Source of the DNA: Pomacea canaliculata
Taxonomy: Eukaryota; Mollusca; Gastropoda; Architaenioglossa; Ampullariidae
Length of the DNA: 64,000 nt
Reading direction: 5' to 3'
NCBI RefSeq assembly: GCF_003073045.1
Contig: NC_037595.1
Coordinates: 930,001 to 994,000 of the forward strand
Program-made: the position numbers and the translations under genes
The notes under the pieces: generated by a model
What the model saw: only the letters and a program-made list of their open reading frames with translations
Databases searched by the model: none
Told to the model about the DNA's origin: nothing
Shown here: positions 24,521 to 37,302 of the stretch, one piece after another
How positions within the stretch are numbered: position 1 is the first letter of the stretch
Layout: each line of letters opens with the position of its first letter

Positions 24521-25614
24521 TAGGGTTACTTTATTGTAATACATGTAATTCTATATGTATTACAAACGGTGTACTCTCTCCCTCTGTATACTCTTCTGTA
24601 GGTGTGCGCGTGCGTGCGTGAGACAGCACGCATGTGACTGAGCGCAGTATGGAACCGACACACCAGTCTGTGGCCCGAGGGTCGTGTTGTCCAAAGGTCT
24701 GAAGTCTCGTGCTTTATCGGAGTAGTTAGCGACACAACATCCACACGACTGTCGCCCACAGCACCAAGCTTCATCCCAACTGTCGCCACAACAACAGCCA
24801 TTCCGACATTAAAATACTGTGGCGGACTGAGACAGCCACCAGAGACACATCAGCCATTTCTGTCGCAACCACTGAACATAAACGAAAAGGAAATTAATGT
24901 CTGCAATAAAAGAGTTTGGTCCAAGTGACTCACCACTGCAGTTCCTAGAGTTTTACCTGGTTTCTGGACGAAACGTGGATTACAAGTTGGTTGCGAGAGA
25001 TAAAACCCAGGAGCTGCCTGGTCATCAGCTGACAGTGAATTGTTGTCTACACTACAAACAAATACTTTGTGTTGACACTCCTACACTACACGTCACACTG
25101 GGTTAACATGCACACAGCAGTCTTTTGTGATCATCAGCCAGCTGTCATCAACACGCTCATCTAATGAACATGACGAGGCTAAGATGCTGTCACACAAACA
25201 CTAAACACAATGTTTGTCTCCACATAGACACAGTGACACGTCCCCCGACACCTCGATGTTGTGTGTCACTGTTAGCACAATGGTGTCGTCACTGACACTG
25301 TGTGTCACTGTTAGTACAATGACACTGACACACTACACACTGTGTTACTTGCTGTTAGTACAATGGTGTCATCACTGACTACACACTGCTAGTACAGCAA
25401 AACATCGCTAGCAGACTACACAACATGCTTACTCTCCATGCCAAGCTGATGTAATAACAGATGGTACAATACTTAATTCGTGTGTTTGTGTGTTTGAATG
25501 TTTGTGTGTGTGTTTGTGTGTTTGAGTGTGTGTGTGTGTGGAATGCGAACTTCACAAGTTTGCACAAACGACACTGGTGTTAAGTTAGGGTTAAGTTTTG
25601 GGGTGTGTCTATGG

Positions 25615-25801
25615 CAGTGGTTCTTAACCGGGGTTCGATGGAACCCTAGGGGTTCGGTGAGTCGGTCTCAGGGGTTCGGCGGAGCCTCCGCCACGGAGGT
25701 CAAGACACACCCGCAATTCATGATTACACTAAAGAAGGGTTCGGTGAATATGCATAAGAAACTTGTGGGTTCGCTACCTCAAACAAGGTTAAGAACCACT
25801 G
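25615..25801. mobile_element. 187-bp hAT-type MITE
   Basis: The ends are CAGTGGTTCTTAACC and GGTTAAGAACCACTG, perfect inverted repeats of the hAT kind starting with CAGTG. The flanks GTCTATGG and GTTTAGGG are an 8-bp target duplication with two mismatches, the length expected for hAT. There is no coding capacity. The corresponding site upstream of CTL-5 (about 38980) lacks it, so it inserted after the segmental duplication. Confidence 0.85.
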
Positions 25802-26597
25802 GTTTAGGGCTTATGATTATGATTAGGGTTATGTGAAGATTGTGTTATGATACAATTAATGAGCAGTGAAATGGTCATTTGAGTGAAATGTTTGTCGCCG
25901 ACAACCGCGTTGGTTGTTCTTACAATAGTAAACAGACTGTTTACAGAGCCTCGTGTGTAAGACTGTCACCAACATCTCCATCTCCACACTGTAATATAAG
26001 TATATAACAACAGGCAATGGCTGGTGTCTACATGTACAGTAGTAGCAGGCTGCAGGTCACAAACATATCAGGGAAATCTCAACATAACAGGTAAAGCCCT
26101 AGATATGTGTAGGATACAGTGCTATGTAAATAAAAGAACCGCCAGACACAGTGGCTTGAGTTTGATATTTCAACAAACTGCAACAGAACAAACCAGTCAC
26201 GTGACACTGCTCACTGCTCATACGTCATCACAAACACGTGCAGACGACAGGTTGTATTTGTAGATTGACAAAACAATTCTCCGTCAGGTGAACTGCAGGG
26301 ATGCTCCTCTACTCTCTTTGTCGCTAAAATATTGTTTATTATGTATGTTTGGTGTTGTCTGGCACAACAAAGCTGCTTTGATGTATTATCTTACAATTTC
26401 ACAACTTTGAAAACAAAAACATGCAGCAGTGACATCAGCAGACATCTGTATTTACTTACATTATCCACAATGTCATCTCACGCAGACACAACTTTGGTAC
26501 AAAACTTGTAATAAGCTGTAGACACCATCCGTGTAGAGCTCGGTAGTCACCGCATGCAGCCACACACTGGGCACACGCATTTCTCTCACCTGTCCAT

Positions 26598-26760
<163 letters not shown>

Positions 26761-28325
26761 CACATTGTTGTCTGCTGTCCAAGCTCACTGAGGCGTGGTC
26801 AGTCAACTGTCACGGACTTTACTGACGTCAGCGAACCACACAAGACTCAACCTTTGAAGAGGTCAGTGTCAACGCTTGTAATTATGAAAGGATCGCGAGA
26901 ACACTAATAATAATAATTATGGACCTGGTCTGGGACTCGACACGTGTGTGTATGTGTGTGTGTTAGTACACAGGCAACCAGAATCACTCAACTCTTCATG
27001 ACATAAAATTCATGAATGAGAAGGTAAAGATTGATAAGGAGGAATAATAATATATAAAAACCTAATACACACGCACACACACGCACAGGCAAACACACAC
27101 ATAAATATTGTGTGCGAGTGTGTGTGTCCGTGCACGAACGTGTGTGTGCTTCTAATAAATGAAGTGTAAGGGAAGAAATAGGATGTACATGTACTTATCT
27201 TGTGGCGGGTTAGGTGCAGCTTTGCTGAGTAATTAATGTGTGTCTAGAAGGTTTCCCTTCGTCTGTGTGTGTGTGTGTGTCTGTGTCTGTTCAATAAATG
27301 AATTATTTGTACACAAACTGTTAACTACCTGCTGATAGCCTAAAAAAGTAGATGTGAAGTGGTCATGTGATACTAGTTTGCTTTCTCTCATTATCACACA
27401 AGACAAGATACACACGACAGAGCTTACAAATAATCAGGACAAAAATCTTTATTTTTTCTAACAAAATGGTTGTGAAAGTGAAAACAGTTCAGATGAACTC
27501 ACCATCATCAGGTTTCACCTGGTCAACAAAGAGATGAAGTTTAATGTGTAAACATGTGTACAGGGCTGCTCAAGATGAGTGTGGATGCATGATGTAGACA
27601 GTGCACAAGACAGTAGCATCACAGGATGGGATGAATGATTATAATAAGGATAAAAAGAAAAAAAAAAAACAGAAAGAAATTCATGCAACTGTAGTTTAAA
27701 TTACTGCGGGAGTCTCTGTATCTGTTTCATGAAAATAAAGATCGCTTAATGACAGGTGGAAAAGACTGCGATAATTAGGACAACCTTCCGCAGGTAATTA
27801 GGTGGAGAGTTAAACATTTTGCTAATAAAGCTTTTTTACTTTCCTGTGCCACGAAGGTAGGTGAGCAGTTAAACAGGTGAGTGAGGTCATATGACAGGTG
27901 AGCATAAAACAGTTTGGTTAGTTCACGAGTTGGGAATGAACACAACAGATGGGTGAAGAAGTGAAGTGGTTTAGAAATTTTTGTAAAATATTTGACAATG
28001 TTTATATAGAATACAAAGACAGCCTGACATCACAAAAAACACGAGTAGAAGATGTAAGCAGGATTTGACAACAAAGTTTGTAAATATCTTTACACTGTTG
28101 ATGTCCACTGTACATTTCATAAATAAAAATGGACATAATACAGCAGAAGAAATCTCCTCCACACCCCCTGTAGGAGGTCAGAGGGCACCGACTGTGGTGT
28201 CGACTGCAGACCTCACAGACCTCATCATGAACACAGTGCACGGGCCCAGAAAAAGGTCAATAGGTAACAGAGGAAATATAATGATGGACAGTTCGAGAAA
28301 TAAAATAAACTCTTTACAGCAACCA
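26761..28325. other. no recognisable gene
   Basis: The stretch holds short TG/CA runs and A-rich segments (about 27655-27680) and no lectin exon. The frame 28065-28478 runs antisense into the CTL-4 3' end and is not supported by any domain. Confidence 0.4.
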
Positions 28326-28329
28326 AACC

Positions 28330-28335
28330 TTTATT
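28330..28335 (-). terminator. probable poly(A) signal of CTL-4
   Basis: AATAAA on the minus strand about 280 bases after the stop codon. It is the first on that strand that I noticed downstream. Confidence 0.45.
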
Positions 28336-28612
28336 TTGTCGGTGGGAGGCCTTTAGACAACCTGCACTTTGCAGACACCAGTCTTCTCGATGGTTCGCAG
28401 CAACAGCGAAAGCTCAAGAGACTGAGAGAGTGGAATGAAAATGTATTTACAAGGAGTGAAAGAACTTATTTGAAATAGAGAAACAGACATTAATGAAATC
28501 AAACCAGATTGGTTTAATTGTGGAAGGAAAGTGCACATTTCTTGTTAGTCTCATTAATAACAGAAGACCCCAATAAAGAAGTACAAGACTCACTGTCACG
28601 TGGGTCCTGAGG

Positions 28613-30408
28613 TCAGTGGCCGGAGGCAGCAGCCGGCGTCTCGCAGACGAGTGGCCAGAGGGAGGAACAGGAAGCGTCCAGCCACTGTCCGTTAGCACGA
28701 TTCATGAATGCGCAGCCTTCCAGTCCTCTGCCATCAGCATTATTGGGTTCGTTCACCTGCCAGTTAGTGAAGGGAAGAGGTTTTCTTGAGGTCGCTAGCA
28801 GCCAGTGTCCATCCACCAAAAGGTCGGTGGCTCCTATCCACGTGTATTGCGCTAGAGAACCAGAAAGCACCTGTTGATGATTATGTTCACGAAGGATATT
28901 CTGTGCTTATTTGCCTTTATATATATATATGTGTGTTAATTTAAAATTCATATAGCATAGTCCCCATCATTATAATAGTACATTTTTGTATATATGCATT
29001 TTTCCTAATGTATTTTACTGAATTCTTTTCTTGTACTTTGCAGAACACGACGTTAACTCTTTTTTTCAGGAAGCAACAGGAGTAGGTAGGGGGAGGTAAG
29101 CTGTGTGATGTATTCTAAGTGAGGCACGTGTGAACAGTGTACACACAGTTGTCTGAAAGTAGTGTCTGGGTGGCCATGGTTACATCACAACTGTCATCTA
29201 GTTTCCTGGGCTCAAGGTCTAACATTTCAGTAGAAATGGCCGATACAGCAACCATCTACGGATAATACACTTACCAGCAAGGTTGTTTATCAGATTATGA
29301 ACAAAGATGTTCTCGATGGCCGTGTCGAGTTCAACAAGATGGCCACCAAACGTCCTGCAAAGAGCCTGCAACCGTCAACAAGCACCAAGCATTGAGTTGG
29401 CTGCATGACATGCTCCTTGATGATGCACCATTGTTCACCCTTTTTCCGGAATATAAGAAAGACAATGGTCATGCCTTAAATTTTGTACAGTGGAACTACG
29501 AGAACTTTCTGGAGTTAAGTGCAAGCAAAACAAAAGAAATGAATATAAACTTTAGGAAACAGATCCACGAATTAAATGCAGAAAACACTTTATAATTCTG
29601 TAAGTTTGTGTAGAGTGAGTGTAGTGAAGCTCAGCGCAACATTTGACCCTTGACCTTACAGTGGCGTCAGCCCAAGAAGAAGGTTCGTAAACGTAGGCGT
29701 AGCATGATGCCTCGAACTTCGTCCACGAGCTGGGGCACGAGGAGTCTGCAGGAAGGTAGAAAGAAGGTTAGATTATCCACTGTCACAAGCTTTTCTCCTT
29801 ATCGTTTACTTATTTACTTATTTACATATAAAAGTTTAGAGATCAGTCACAAATGTGCACAATGCTAAAATATCGTTATCGCACACCAAGGTGCACCAGA
29901 GAGTAGGTGCAAAAATAAATATAAGATCTTAAATACTTTGATGTTTGTAAGGAATGTTTTAAGATACCAAACCGTGACATACAGAAGAATGAAAATAATA
30001 ATAATAATAACGGTGTTAATGACAACCTAAGCTCTGTCATATATTAAACAACATCCGTTACACAGTTTGTACAGACTGACAGAGTGACAGTGGTGTTGGA
30101 AACCCAGCTGTCGACTTGAGGACCTGCATATGTTGTCATTATTTGTAGTCTACATTTCCTGTCGATTTTCATTGTACTAATTATGTTCGCTTTGCGTGTA
30201 AAAGAAAATACTATAAAAAAATTAAAAAAACACTTTTCTAAAATACTGAAATAATAATATTTATAATTTAAAATACTACAAATGATAAACACAAGGCAGC
30301 TACAACTGTGAGGATAATGAAGTTAATTTGTACTCAGTCTGTCAGGTACCAATACTCACAGCACGTGCCACACAGCAACAACAACAGGAGGAGCGGTGTC
30401 GGCGACAT
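28613..30408 (-). CDS. CTL-4: secreted C-type lectin, canonical cysteines
   Basis: Exons are 30360-30408 (MSPTPLLLLLLLCGTC signal peptide), 29660-29745 (SSCPSSWTKFEASCYAY), 29275-29365 (ALCRTFGGHLVELDTAIEN) and 28613-28851 (YTWIGATD, FTNWQVNEPNN, EGCAF, WLDASC, PLVCETPAAASGH, stop). Phases join; the product is 154 residues with a cleavable N-terminus and one CTLD. All six cysteines are present. EPN is kept, while WND is changed to WLD, so a mannose-type calcium site is possible but uncertain. Unlike CTL-3 and CTL-5 the last CTLD exon carries its own stop and there is no separate tail exon. The signal exon, first intron side and promoter match CTL-3 and CTL-5; the rest is much more diverged. 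Confidence 0.88.
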
Positions 30409-30443
30409 TTCCGTTGATGCCTCAGTCAGCAGGCGTGTGACTA

Positions 30444-30491
30444 TTTATAGTCTCCACCACGAGCATCCCCGGTGTTGACACACGTGTCAAC
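30444..30491 (-). promoter_or_regulatory. CTL-4 promoter: TATA box (30444-30449) and palindrome (30474-30491)
   Basis: The same TATAAA at 36 bases from the ATG and the same GTTGACAC-AC-GTGTCAAC palindrome as in CTL-3 and CTL-5. Similarity of the promoter block extends from about 30260 through the signal exon to about 30720. Confidence 0.6.
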
Positions 30492-30839
30492 AGGTCTTGT
30501 GTTGTTGTTTACAGATTAAAGTGTTTTATCAGACACCTTGTACAAATCTGTTACTGGATTAGGTGTTGGTTTTAATAACGAAACTTTAACTGTCAGAACG
30601 TGTGTCAACATTGCTCCACCCGGCGACACCAACATTTCATCATCGACTATCATGACGACTGCCACCTCCACCACCGCCACCACAGCCACCATAACAACAC
30701 TAATACTGAGAGACTATAGTGATATTATCATTCACTCGTCTAACACAAACGTCACCTCAGGCTGAAGTACAAGTCACACGTCACTACACGTGACACCTAG
30801 CATTAGGCTGCAATACCTGCCACATGAAGGTAATATATA

Positions 30840-32500
30840 TATATGTGTGTCTTTGTGTGTGTTTGTGTGTGTGTATGTGTGTGTAAGATTTATATTTAGA
30901 TTTCTGAACGTTGGTCACCACTGACTGTTCCTCAGATTATTGTCGGCACTGTCCACCCAATACCCAGTGACTGACATTAACAGTGTCGTCCAATTAGTCA
31001 TCAGTGTAAATGATCTTATTTAATTCTTTTGTTTGATCATCAGTCAAAGAAAAGCATTTTCCTTTCAGGACTGTGTTTACAATCAGAGATCTTAGTTGTA
31101 AAGATTGACTGTTGTATGTATACTGAAAAATTATTTTCTACATTTCTAGTGTATGTTTTTAGTTACTGTAACATAAATTTAGTCATATCATCAAATGTAT
31201 CTCTGCCCTCAAAAAAGACAAAGTTGTGAAGAAGAGAACGTGCAGATGTCCTGGTGACTACAACTACGGGAGTGTCTGTACAGTGTGTTTTATGATTATT
31301 TATTAGGTGAACATCTTCAGGACTGTGTTATTGCGATTATTTATCAAACAAACATCATCATGCCGCATCCAAACTGTCACCTGAGACACCCAGTGCCCAT
31401 GATTATTATTAACAACACAGGAGAGGACACAAACTGGCTTTTATCACGTGGAAACATTTATTAGACATTCGATTCACATCCTGATTCTTCTTCAAATATT
31501 TTTACTACCTTGACATTAGGAGAGCTTGTAGACATCAGCCTGCAAGCTGACACTAGTGGTCTGTACCAACACTGTGCCACGTGATCGCATCCGGCGATTG
31601 AAGCAGTAGAGAGAGAGGAAGTGAACGATGTGAACAGTTCACAAGTTATTGCTGAACACACACACACATCCACAGTTAACCTGATGTTAAGGCTAACCCT
31701 CACCCTGTCCCGCCCTGCACCTGCCGCTGTTGCTGTTGCCATCTTGATGGAGGTACCTGTCGTGGACTTGTTGTCCTTGGAGAGGGTGGTCATCAGGTAG
31801 TCAAAGCTGCCTACCCCATCAAGTAAATTATTTTTAGTAAATTATTTGCTGAATGTTATTTGACTGACTGTGGATCTTGTCTGACAGAGAAGCTAAGCTG
31901 AATGGTGACGATGATGAAAGGCGAGAAGAGTGGATGTTTAGTGTACTGGGGAGGTAAGTAGTGTATGTCTGGCAGTGTCCTGACAGGACTTATGAGAATT
32001 AGTTGAGTGAAGCTGCATGCCATTGGTGTTCCTCCCTCTCTCGGTGTTGTATCCCACACGTGGTGACACGTGGACATGTTTGTGTCGAAGTTGTGGATGT
32101 AGACAGATTCCGAATACACAGTATGAAACTGCTTTGTGTTGTGTCATCTTTTCAACTTTGCTTCAGAAACATGTGAGCTGGGAATAAAAGGCAATCTTTA
32201 TGACTTTGTGTTTCTAGGATTCTAGGATTGCCGTCTGCTCCTGTGAGCATAGGATCAGATAGTCACGTGACAACAAGAACACCTTACATTGCTCTTAAAG
32301 CGAGATGTACACAATAACTGATGTCATACTTATGATGGTGGGTCTGCGTACTGAGTAAGATACTTTAGATCGTGCAGTTGCCTTAACGTCGTCGTCGTCG
32401 TCGTTGTCGTCGTCGTCGTCGTCGTCGTCATCATCATCATCATCGCAATTATTGTTTTCATCACAGACATCACAGACACAAAGAAACGAGTTTCAAGCAC
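30840..32500. other. spacer between CTL-5 and CTL-4, no recognisable gene
   Basis: TG microsatellite at about 30850-30885; otherwise unique-looking sequence. The frame 31461-31793 on the minus strand has no domain. A trinucleotide run (GTC/ATC) lies at about 32388-32445. Confidence 0.4.
32388..32445 (+). repeat. (GTC)n(ATC)n trinucleotide repeat
   Basis: About 14 GTC units with one GTT interruption, then five ATC units, just beyond the 3' end of CTL-5. Confidence 0.9.
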
Positions 32501-32506
32501 ACATAA

Positions 32507-32512
32507 TTTATT
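32507..32512 (-). terminator. poly(A) signal of CTL-5
   Basis: AATAAA on the minus strand, four bases after the stop, in the same TAG-GCAC-AATAAA block as CTL-2 and CTL-3. Confidence 0.7.
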
Positions 32513-32516
32513 GTGC

Positions 32517-35500
32517 CTAGAAACATTTGTGTTGAAGACTCGGATTGTTCAGATTATTCTCATCTGAGTTTTCGTCAGACTCACAGCAACTCCTCTGCCA
32601 CCAAAGTGCAGGCTCTCAGACAGAGAGAGAGAGGGCTCATCCTGATCAAATGTCTTTACCTATTTGTCTTTAAAAACAGAAAGAAGAAAGAAATGTGTAT
32701 AGTATTTAAAGGTAACTGTATTTACTGATGTTCCAAAACTTTATGAAAATTAGATACAACCAGGTCTTAGGATAGCGACAATCATGACAAAGATAGTCTA
32801 ACTGAGAGTTGCCTAGGTAACCCCACAAAACAAACACCGCAGTCACAAATAACTAAATTTGTTTTGTCTTTTGATCACAAAAATAAAAACAAATTTATTT
32901 AGCATTTTTACATTCCTTAAATTAATGAAATAGTGATTGAAGCTGTAAAGTACAAAACAGAAGGAAAGTTGGTTGTCAGTAATCTGTTGTTGTCAGACAT
33001 GAGTGCAGCTAGTAACACACTCTAACATTTGTCAACATCGTTGTGAGTTCAACACATACACTAGACAGCCTCAGTCAATGACAATAAACTCAGCATAAAG
33101 ATGGATGCTGATGGAGACAAGGAATGTTTGATGAGGTGTATGTCCACACCTTGTAGACAAGAAGACAGGTAGAGACAGGTAAGACTTACTTCTCTCGCAG
33201 ACTGACGGCAACTCGCGTGAAGTGGGGGTGTCATTCCATTTACCGCCAGTCCATATTTCACCACCATTTTCGTTTCCATTCAGATTATTTGGTTCTCCAG
33301 GCCACCAGTTAGTCAACGACAGGGTTGCGCCACTAGACCACCTCCAGTGACCCTCCTGCGCGAGGTCGCTCATTCCAATCCACGCCTCACTCACTTAAAG
33401 ATGAAAACTAACTTGTCAGCTGTCATGCCATACAAACTGGGTACAATGGTGTATAATGGAAATATCACATGAGCACACAGACTCACACATTTAGGTTAGC
33501 ACGTGCCCATGTATGGACACAAACAGATAAAAACGCGCACAAAGACTTACAGAAAGTAAAATAAACAAAAATAGTAAAGATGAGGATAGAGAAATGCATC
33601 ATCATACATTTTCTTACCGTTACGGGAGGTGAGTAAATTCCACACAAAGTCATTCTCTGAAAGATTGTTTATTTCGACGAGATTGCCGCCAAACACCCCA
33701 CAAAGAGCCTGCACAAATAAGACAGTGAGAGAGAGATGGACCTAGTCAACGATAAACCTCGCCTCCCCACCAAAAAAAAAAAGGAAGAAAAAAAAGAAAA
33801 AGCTTGAAAAATAAATAAAGATAGGAAGTAACTACAAATGAAGGAAAAATAACACAATTTTGTTATAAAGAACGATTTTTATGGCAATAAAATCATGGTC
33901 ACTCGGCGTTGAGTACCTCTCTAGTCAGGAGAAAAGATCTGTTAGCACATCAATGACACATGACAGTTTCGTCTCAAGACCACATCCCCTCCTCCCACTC
34001 GGGGCTTAGCAAAGTCCAAACAATGTAGTCACTGAAGGCACTGATGTCCACCATGATGTGGAAGATTACTACAGGCCATCTTCTTGTCTGTGGTTTGGTG
34101 TTGTAGCAGTGAACCAGATGGTCCATTGTGTCGACACCATCGTTTGTCTTGTTGTAGTCCAACATCAACTGAGGCTTTTCCTCTAGCGTGGTGTTGGCAA
34201 CATCCGGTTGATCATGGAAAGTGCCAACAGTAACCACTACCTCACCTTTGTTTGGGCAATAACAAGCCAGCACCCAGTGATCATTACAAGCAAAGAGTGT
34301 TAGTATGTGTTTGCCTCCCTTTTGTTTGTGTAAGAGCTCGTGGGATCTGTTGTCTGGTTTTACGAATGTTCCCCAGCAAGGTGAGCTTCTTAGCAAGAAG
34401 TTTGTCTCCCAGCCCTAAGCTAGTGAAGAAGGTATCACATGGTATGTCCCTTTCACTATTTTACAACCCACAGATCATGTCCCACACAACAATTTCGCCC
34501 TGGTTCCTTTCTCTTGGTTGGTCAGGTCTTCCCGTGTAAACTTGGCAATTCACAACAGAAGACATCGTGCTGGCACAGCAGACCTGGGGTTGTACACCAT
34601 GTTTCCCTGGCTCGCTGGAATATATTAATTGAGAAGACACCTGCCGTAAAGACGACTAATTGTTATCAACACTCACATTTACTCGGGTTTGTAACATTCT
34701 TTCCAGTTATCTCCCCAAGCAACGAATATTTCTGAGACTGATGACAGATTTTCATCGGGTCACCTTTCAGGTCGTTCAGCATCATCGCCAACTGCAAGCA
34801 CTCTCCTCCATTGTATGAGTCTGGCTTTGAACATCACTTTCTGGAAAAAAAAAGCTTTCCCGTGTTTCTTGCTCCAAAACTGTCCTTGTTCGTCTGTTGA
34901 TATTGGTGTCGCAAATACTTTATGAAGAGTTTGAATGAAGAAGCGACTGTCCACGTTGCTATTGGCCTATCGGGGTGGCCCTGAATCTTGTGGAACAAAA
35001 TTCAATGTCGACCTTCGGCCATCTTGTTTTCTAATCGGATTTTTGAGCAGGTAACTGTGCCATCCTGTAACTTCGAAGTGTCATTACTTGCTCAGTTGCT
35101 CTGCCACACTGACTGTCTGTCTGATTGTCATCTTTACTGTCGGAAACTGCAGTCAGTTCATCGTTTGTAGTGAAACAGGAAATGGGATGCTTGCTAGGCC
35201 TACTTCACTTTAATGATTCTTCCCCCCTATATTTTATTTTCTTTTTTTCCAGATCCCCCAAGACACTTTGTCCATGTCAGACTTTTCACTCTATAAATTT
35301 TACCTGACTGCATTTTCTGAAGTCAAATTTTTCCAAGCACAGTTTTCTCCATTCCAAATCACAAGTCACAACACAAGCACAATAAAGTGCTAGCAATGCT
35401 ATACCATGGTGACAATGGTGACACTGGGCTTGGGGAAAACTAGTGGCTATAGAAAAAATGTACAGTGGGATAAACTTGGCGATTAAAAAGATGTCTTGCG

Positions 35501-36514
35501 AAAAGATGCTGGCAAACAAATGCTCGGAGAAAAAGAAAGGAAAAAAACTCAGTGGTAAAAAATGTTATCCTCTCTTTCGTGAATCTGTGGCGCTAAACAT
35601 CCGTTAAACGGAGATGAAGATGATTATTTTATTACCTGCAATTGGTCCATTATCGTCTTCGTTATTACATCTACAGGAGGCAAGTATTCGTCTTCTTCCT
35701 CGTTTTATTCACAGAGACAAGATCACTTCTGTAATCATCTAATAATAAGGAAGCAACTTGGGAAGCTCACTTTACAAATAGCGAAACCTCGGTTGTGGTC
35801 AGTATGGACTCCATTGGCTGCTAGAGGGTTAACGTATGACATTATAATATTAATTTACTAATTAAGAGAATTACAATGACCTTTGAGAACAGCTGAACCC
35901 AAAACACCGACACATTACAGTTAATATCTGTAGCAGCAGATGTCACAGTACGACTGCAATCACTTCTAATTGCATGTAGAGATAATGCGGACATTTGTAG
36001 TCTGTTTAAGTTTCACAATATCAACAATAAGTTACGTATCCCATAATAACAGCAGACTATACATAAGGCCTACACACTTACTGCAGCGTCAATCCATGTT
36101 AGCGGCTGTACAATGAACACATAGCAGGATGAGCCAAATGGAGTCCACGAGTCTGGACACGAACAGTCTGAAGAGAAGAAATAGATGAAGGACGATAAAA
36201 TATTCTCTTCCTATTGTCTTATCAGGCTTTGATCATTGTCGTGAACAGGAATGATATTGGCTGTACAGAGAACTCTCACTGTGCTGTCAATGTATATTTA
36301 CATTGCTTGTAAATAAATATACCACAAAAGCTACAAAAGCCTTTTCTAACACACCGACATAAATGTGTAAGAAATAAAATAGTACAAATGATAAACACAA
36401 GGCAGCTACAACTGTGAGGATAATGAAGATAATTTGTACTCAGTCTGTCAGGTACCAATACTCACAGCACGTGCCACACAGCAACAACAAGAGGAGGAGC
36501 GGTGTCGGAGACAT
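32517..36514 (-). CDS. CTL-5: secreted C-type lectin with cysteine-bearing acidic tail
   Basis: Exons are 36466-36514 (MSPTPLLLLLLLCGTC), 36082-36167 (CSCPDSWTPFGSSCYVF), 33618-33708 (ALCGVFGGNLVEINNLSEND), 33190-33393 (AWIGMSDLAQEGHW, LTNWWPGEPNNLNGNENGG, KWNDTP, LPSVCER) and 32517-32614 (PALWWQRSCCESDENSDENN to HKCF, TAG). Phases join to 175 residues. EPN and WND are both kept, so sugar binding is plausible. Both inner cysteines of the CTLD are nevertheless missing; the tail instead adds three cysteines and many Asp, Glu and Asn. The tail acceptor has a strong CT tract. The gene shares introns, promoter and an intronic piggyBac relic with CTL-3. Confidence 0.88.
33974..35740 (-). mobile_element. 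piggyBac-type DNA transposon relic in an intron of CTL-5
   Basis: A second copy of the relic at 20880-22500. The stretch at 33974-34396 encodes ACNDHWVLACYCPNKG, LDYNKTNDGVDTMDHLVH and TKPQTRRWPVVIFHIMVDI. The C-terminal cysteine-rich part present in the CTL-3 copy is absent here; similarity begins at about 34021. It lies between the second and first CTLD exons, as in CTL-3. It is inactive in both copies. Confidence 0.8.
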
Positions 36515-36549
36515 TTCCGTTGATGCCTCAGTCAGCAGGCGTGTGACTA

Positions 36550-36597
36550 TTTATAGTCTCCACCACGAGCATCCCCGGTGTTGACACACGTGTCAAC
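36550..36597 (-). promoter_or_regulatory. CTL-5 promoter: TATA box (36550-36555) and palindrome (36580-36597)
   Basis: TATAAA 36 bases upstream of the ATG at 36514, and the intact GTTGACAC-AC-GTGTCAAC palindrome. The spacing is identical to CTL-3 and CTL-4. Confidence 0.6.
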
Positions 36598-36735
36598 AGG
36601 TCTCGTGTTGTTGTTTACAGATTAAAGTGTTTTATCAGACACCTTGTACAAATCTGTTACTGGATTAGGTGTTGGTTGTAATAACGAAACTTTAAACCGT
36701 CAGAACGTGTGTCAACATTGCTCCTTCCGGCGTCA

Positions 36736-36806
36736 TCCACCACAGCCACCACAGCCACCACAGCCACCACAGCCACCACCACCACCACAGCCACCACCGC
36801 CACCAT
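36736..36806 (+). repeat. (CCACAG/CCACCA)n repeat in the CTL-5 5' flank
   Basis: The repeat is longer than the matching (CCACCA) stretches upstream of CTL-3 (about 23757) and CTL-4 (about 30660), so it has expanded in this copy. Confidence 0.8.
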
Positions 36807-37302
36807 AACAAGACTAATACTGAGAGACTATAGTGCTATCATCATGAAGGTCTCACTTGACTGAACTACACTCTGCTGTCAGCTGACATCACGTAACACT
36901 GGGCTGCACTCAGTCTCACTGTAGTGTGGTGTACGTCACTCCACGTCACAGTACAACACAAGGCTGTCACTTACCTCACACTGTATGTCACGTCACTTCC
37001 GCTAGGTATACTGATTATGCATACATCTATACTGACATAAAATATTCCTATGTTTGCCAAATTCGTTTTAAAACTAAAGACAGTTGTGTGTCTGTGAGTG
37101 TTGATGTAAACATACAACATTAGACACGTCACTAATTAGTGAAATGTCGCTAATGTCTGATGAGCTAAAATATGTAGATGAGTAGAAGAAACATCCGGGC
37201 ACTGCGCCGACCTTTCTCTGTCTACAGTCGTCTAATCGTTAGTAAAACAAGTAGATAACACTCTGTTAGTGAAACAACAGTCGTTACAAGTAGCAATGTA
37301 CT

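Larger units (their letters stand above)
23630..26391. other. 5' flank of CTL-3, part of the segmental duplication
   Basis: Similarity to 36620-39556 upstream of CTL-5 runs through this whole flank (for example AATGTCTGCAATAAAAGAGTTTGG and GTGAAATGTTTGTCGCCGAC blocks) and stops near 26391. It contains a (CCA)n run at about 23757-23790, a LINE-like fragment at about 24365 and a hAT MITE at 25615. Open frames here are short and match no protein. Confidence 0.65.

Noticed and set aside
28065-28478. 137-codon plus-strand frame antisense to the CTL-4 3' end
   Set aside because: No recognisable domain; it overlaps the probable 3' UTR of CTL-4 on the other strand.
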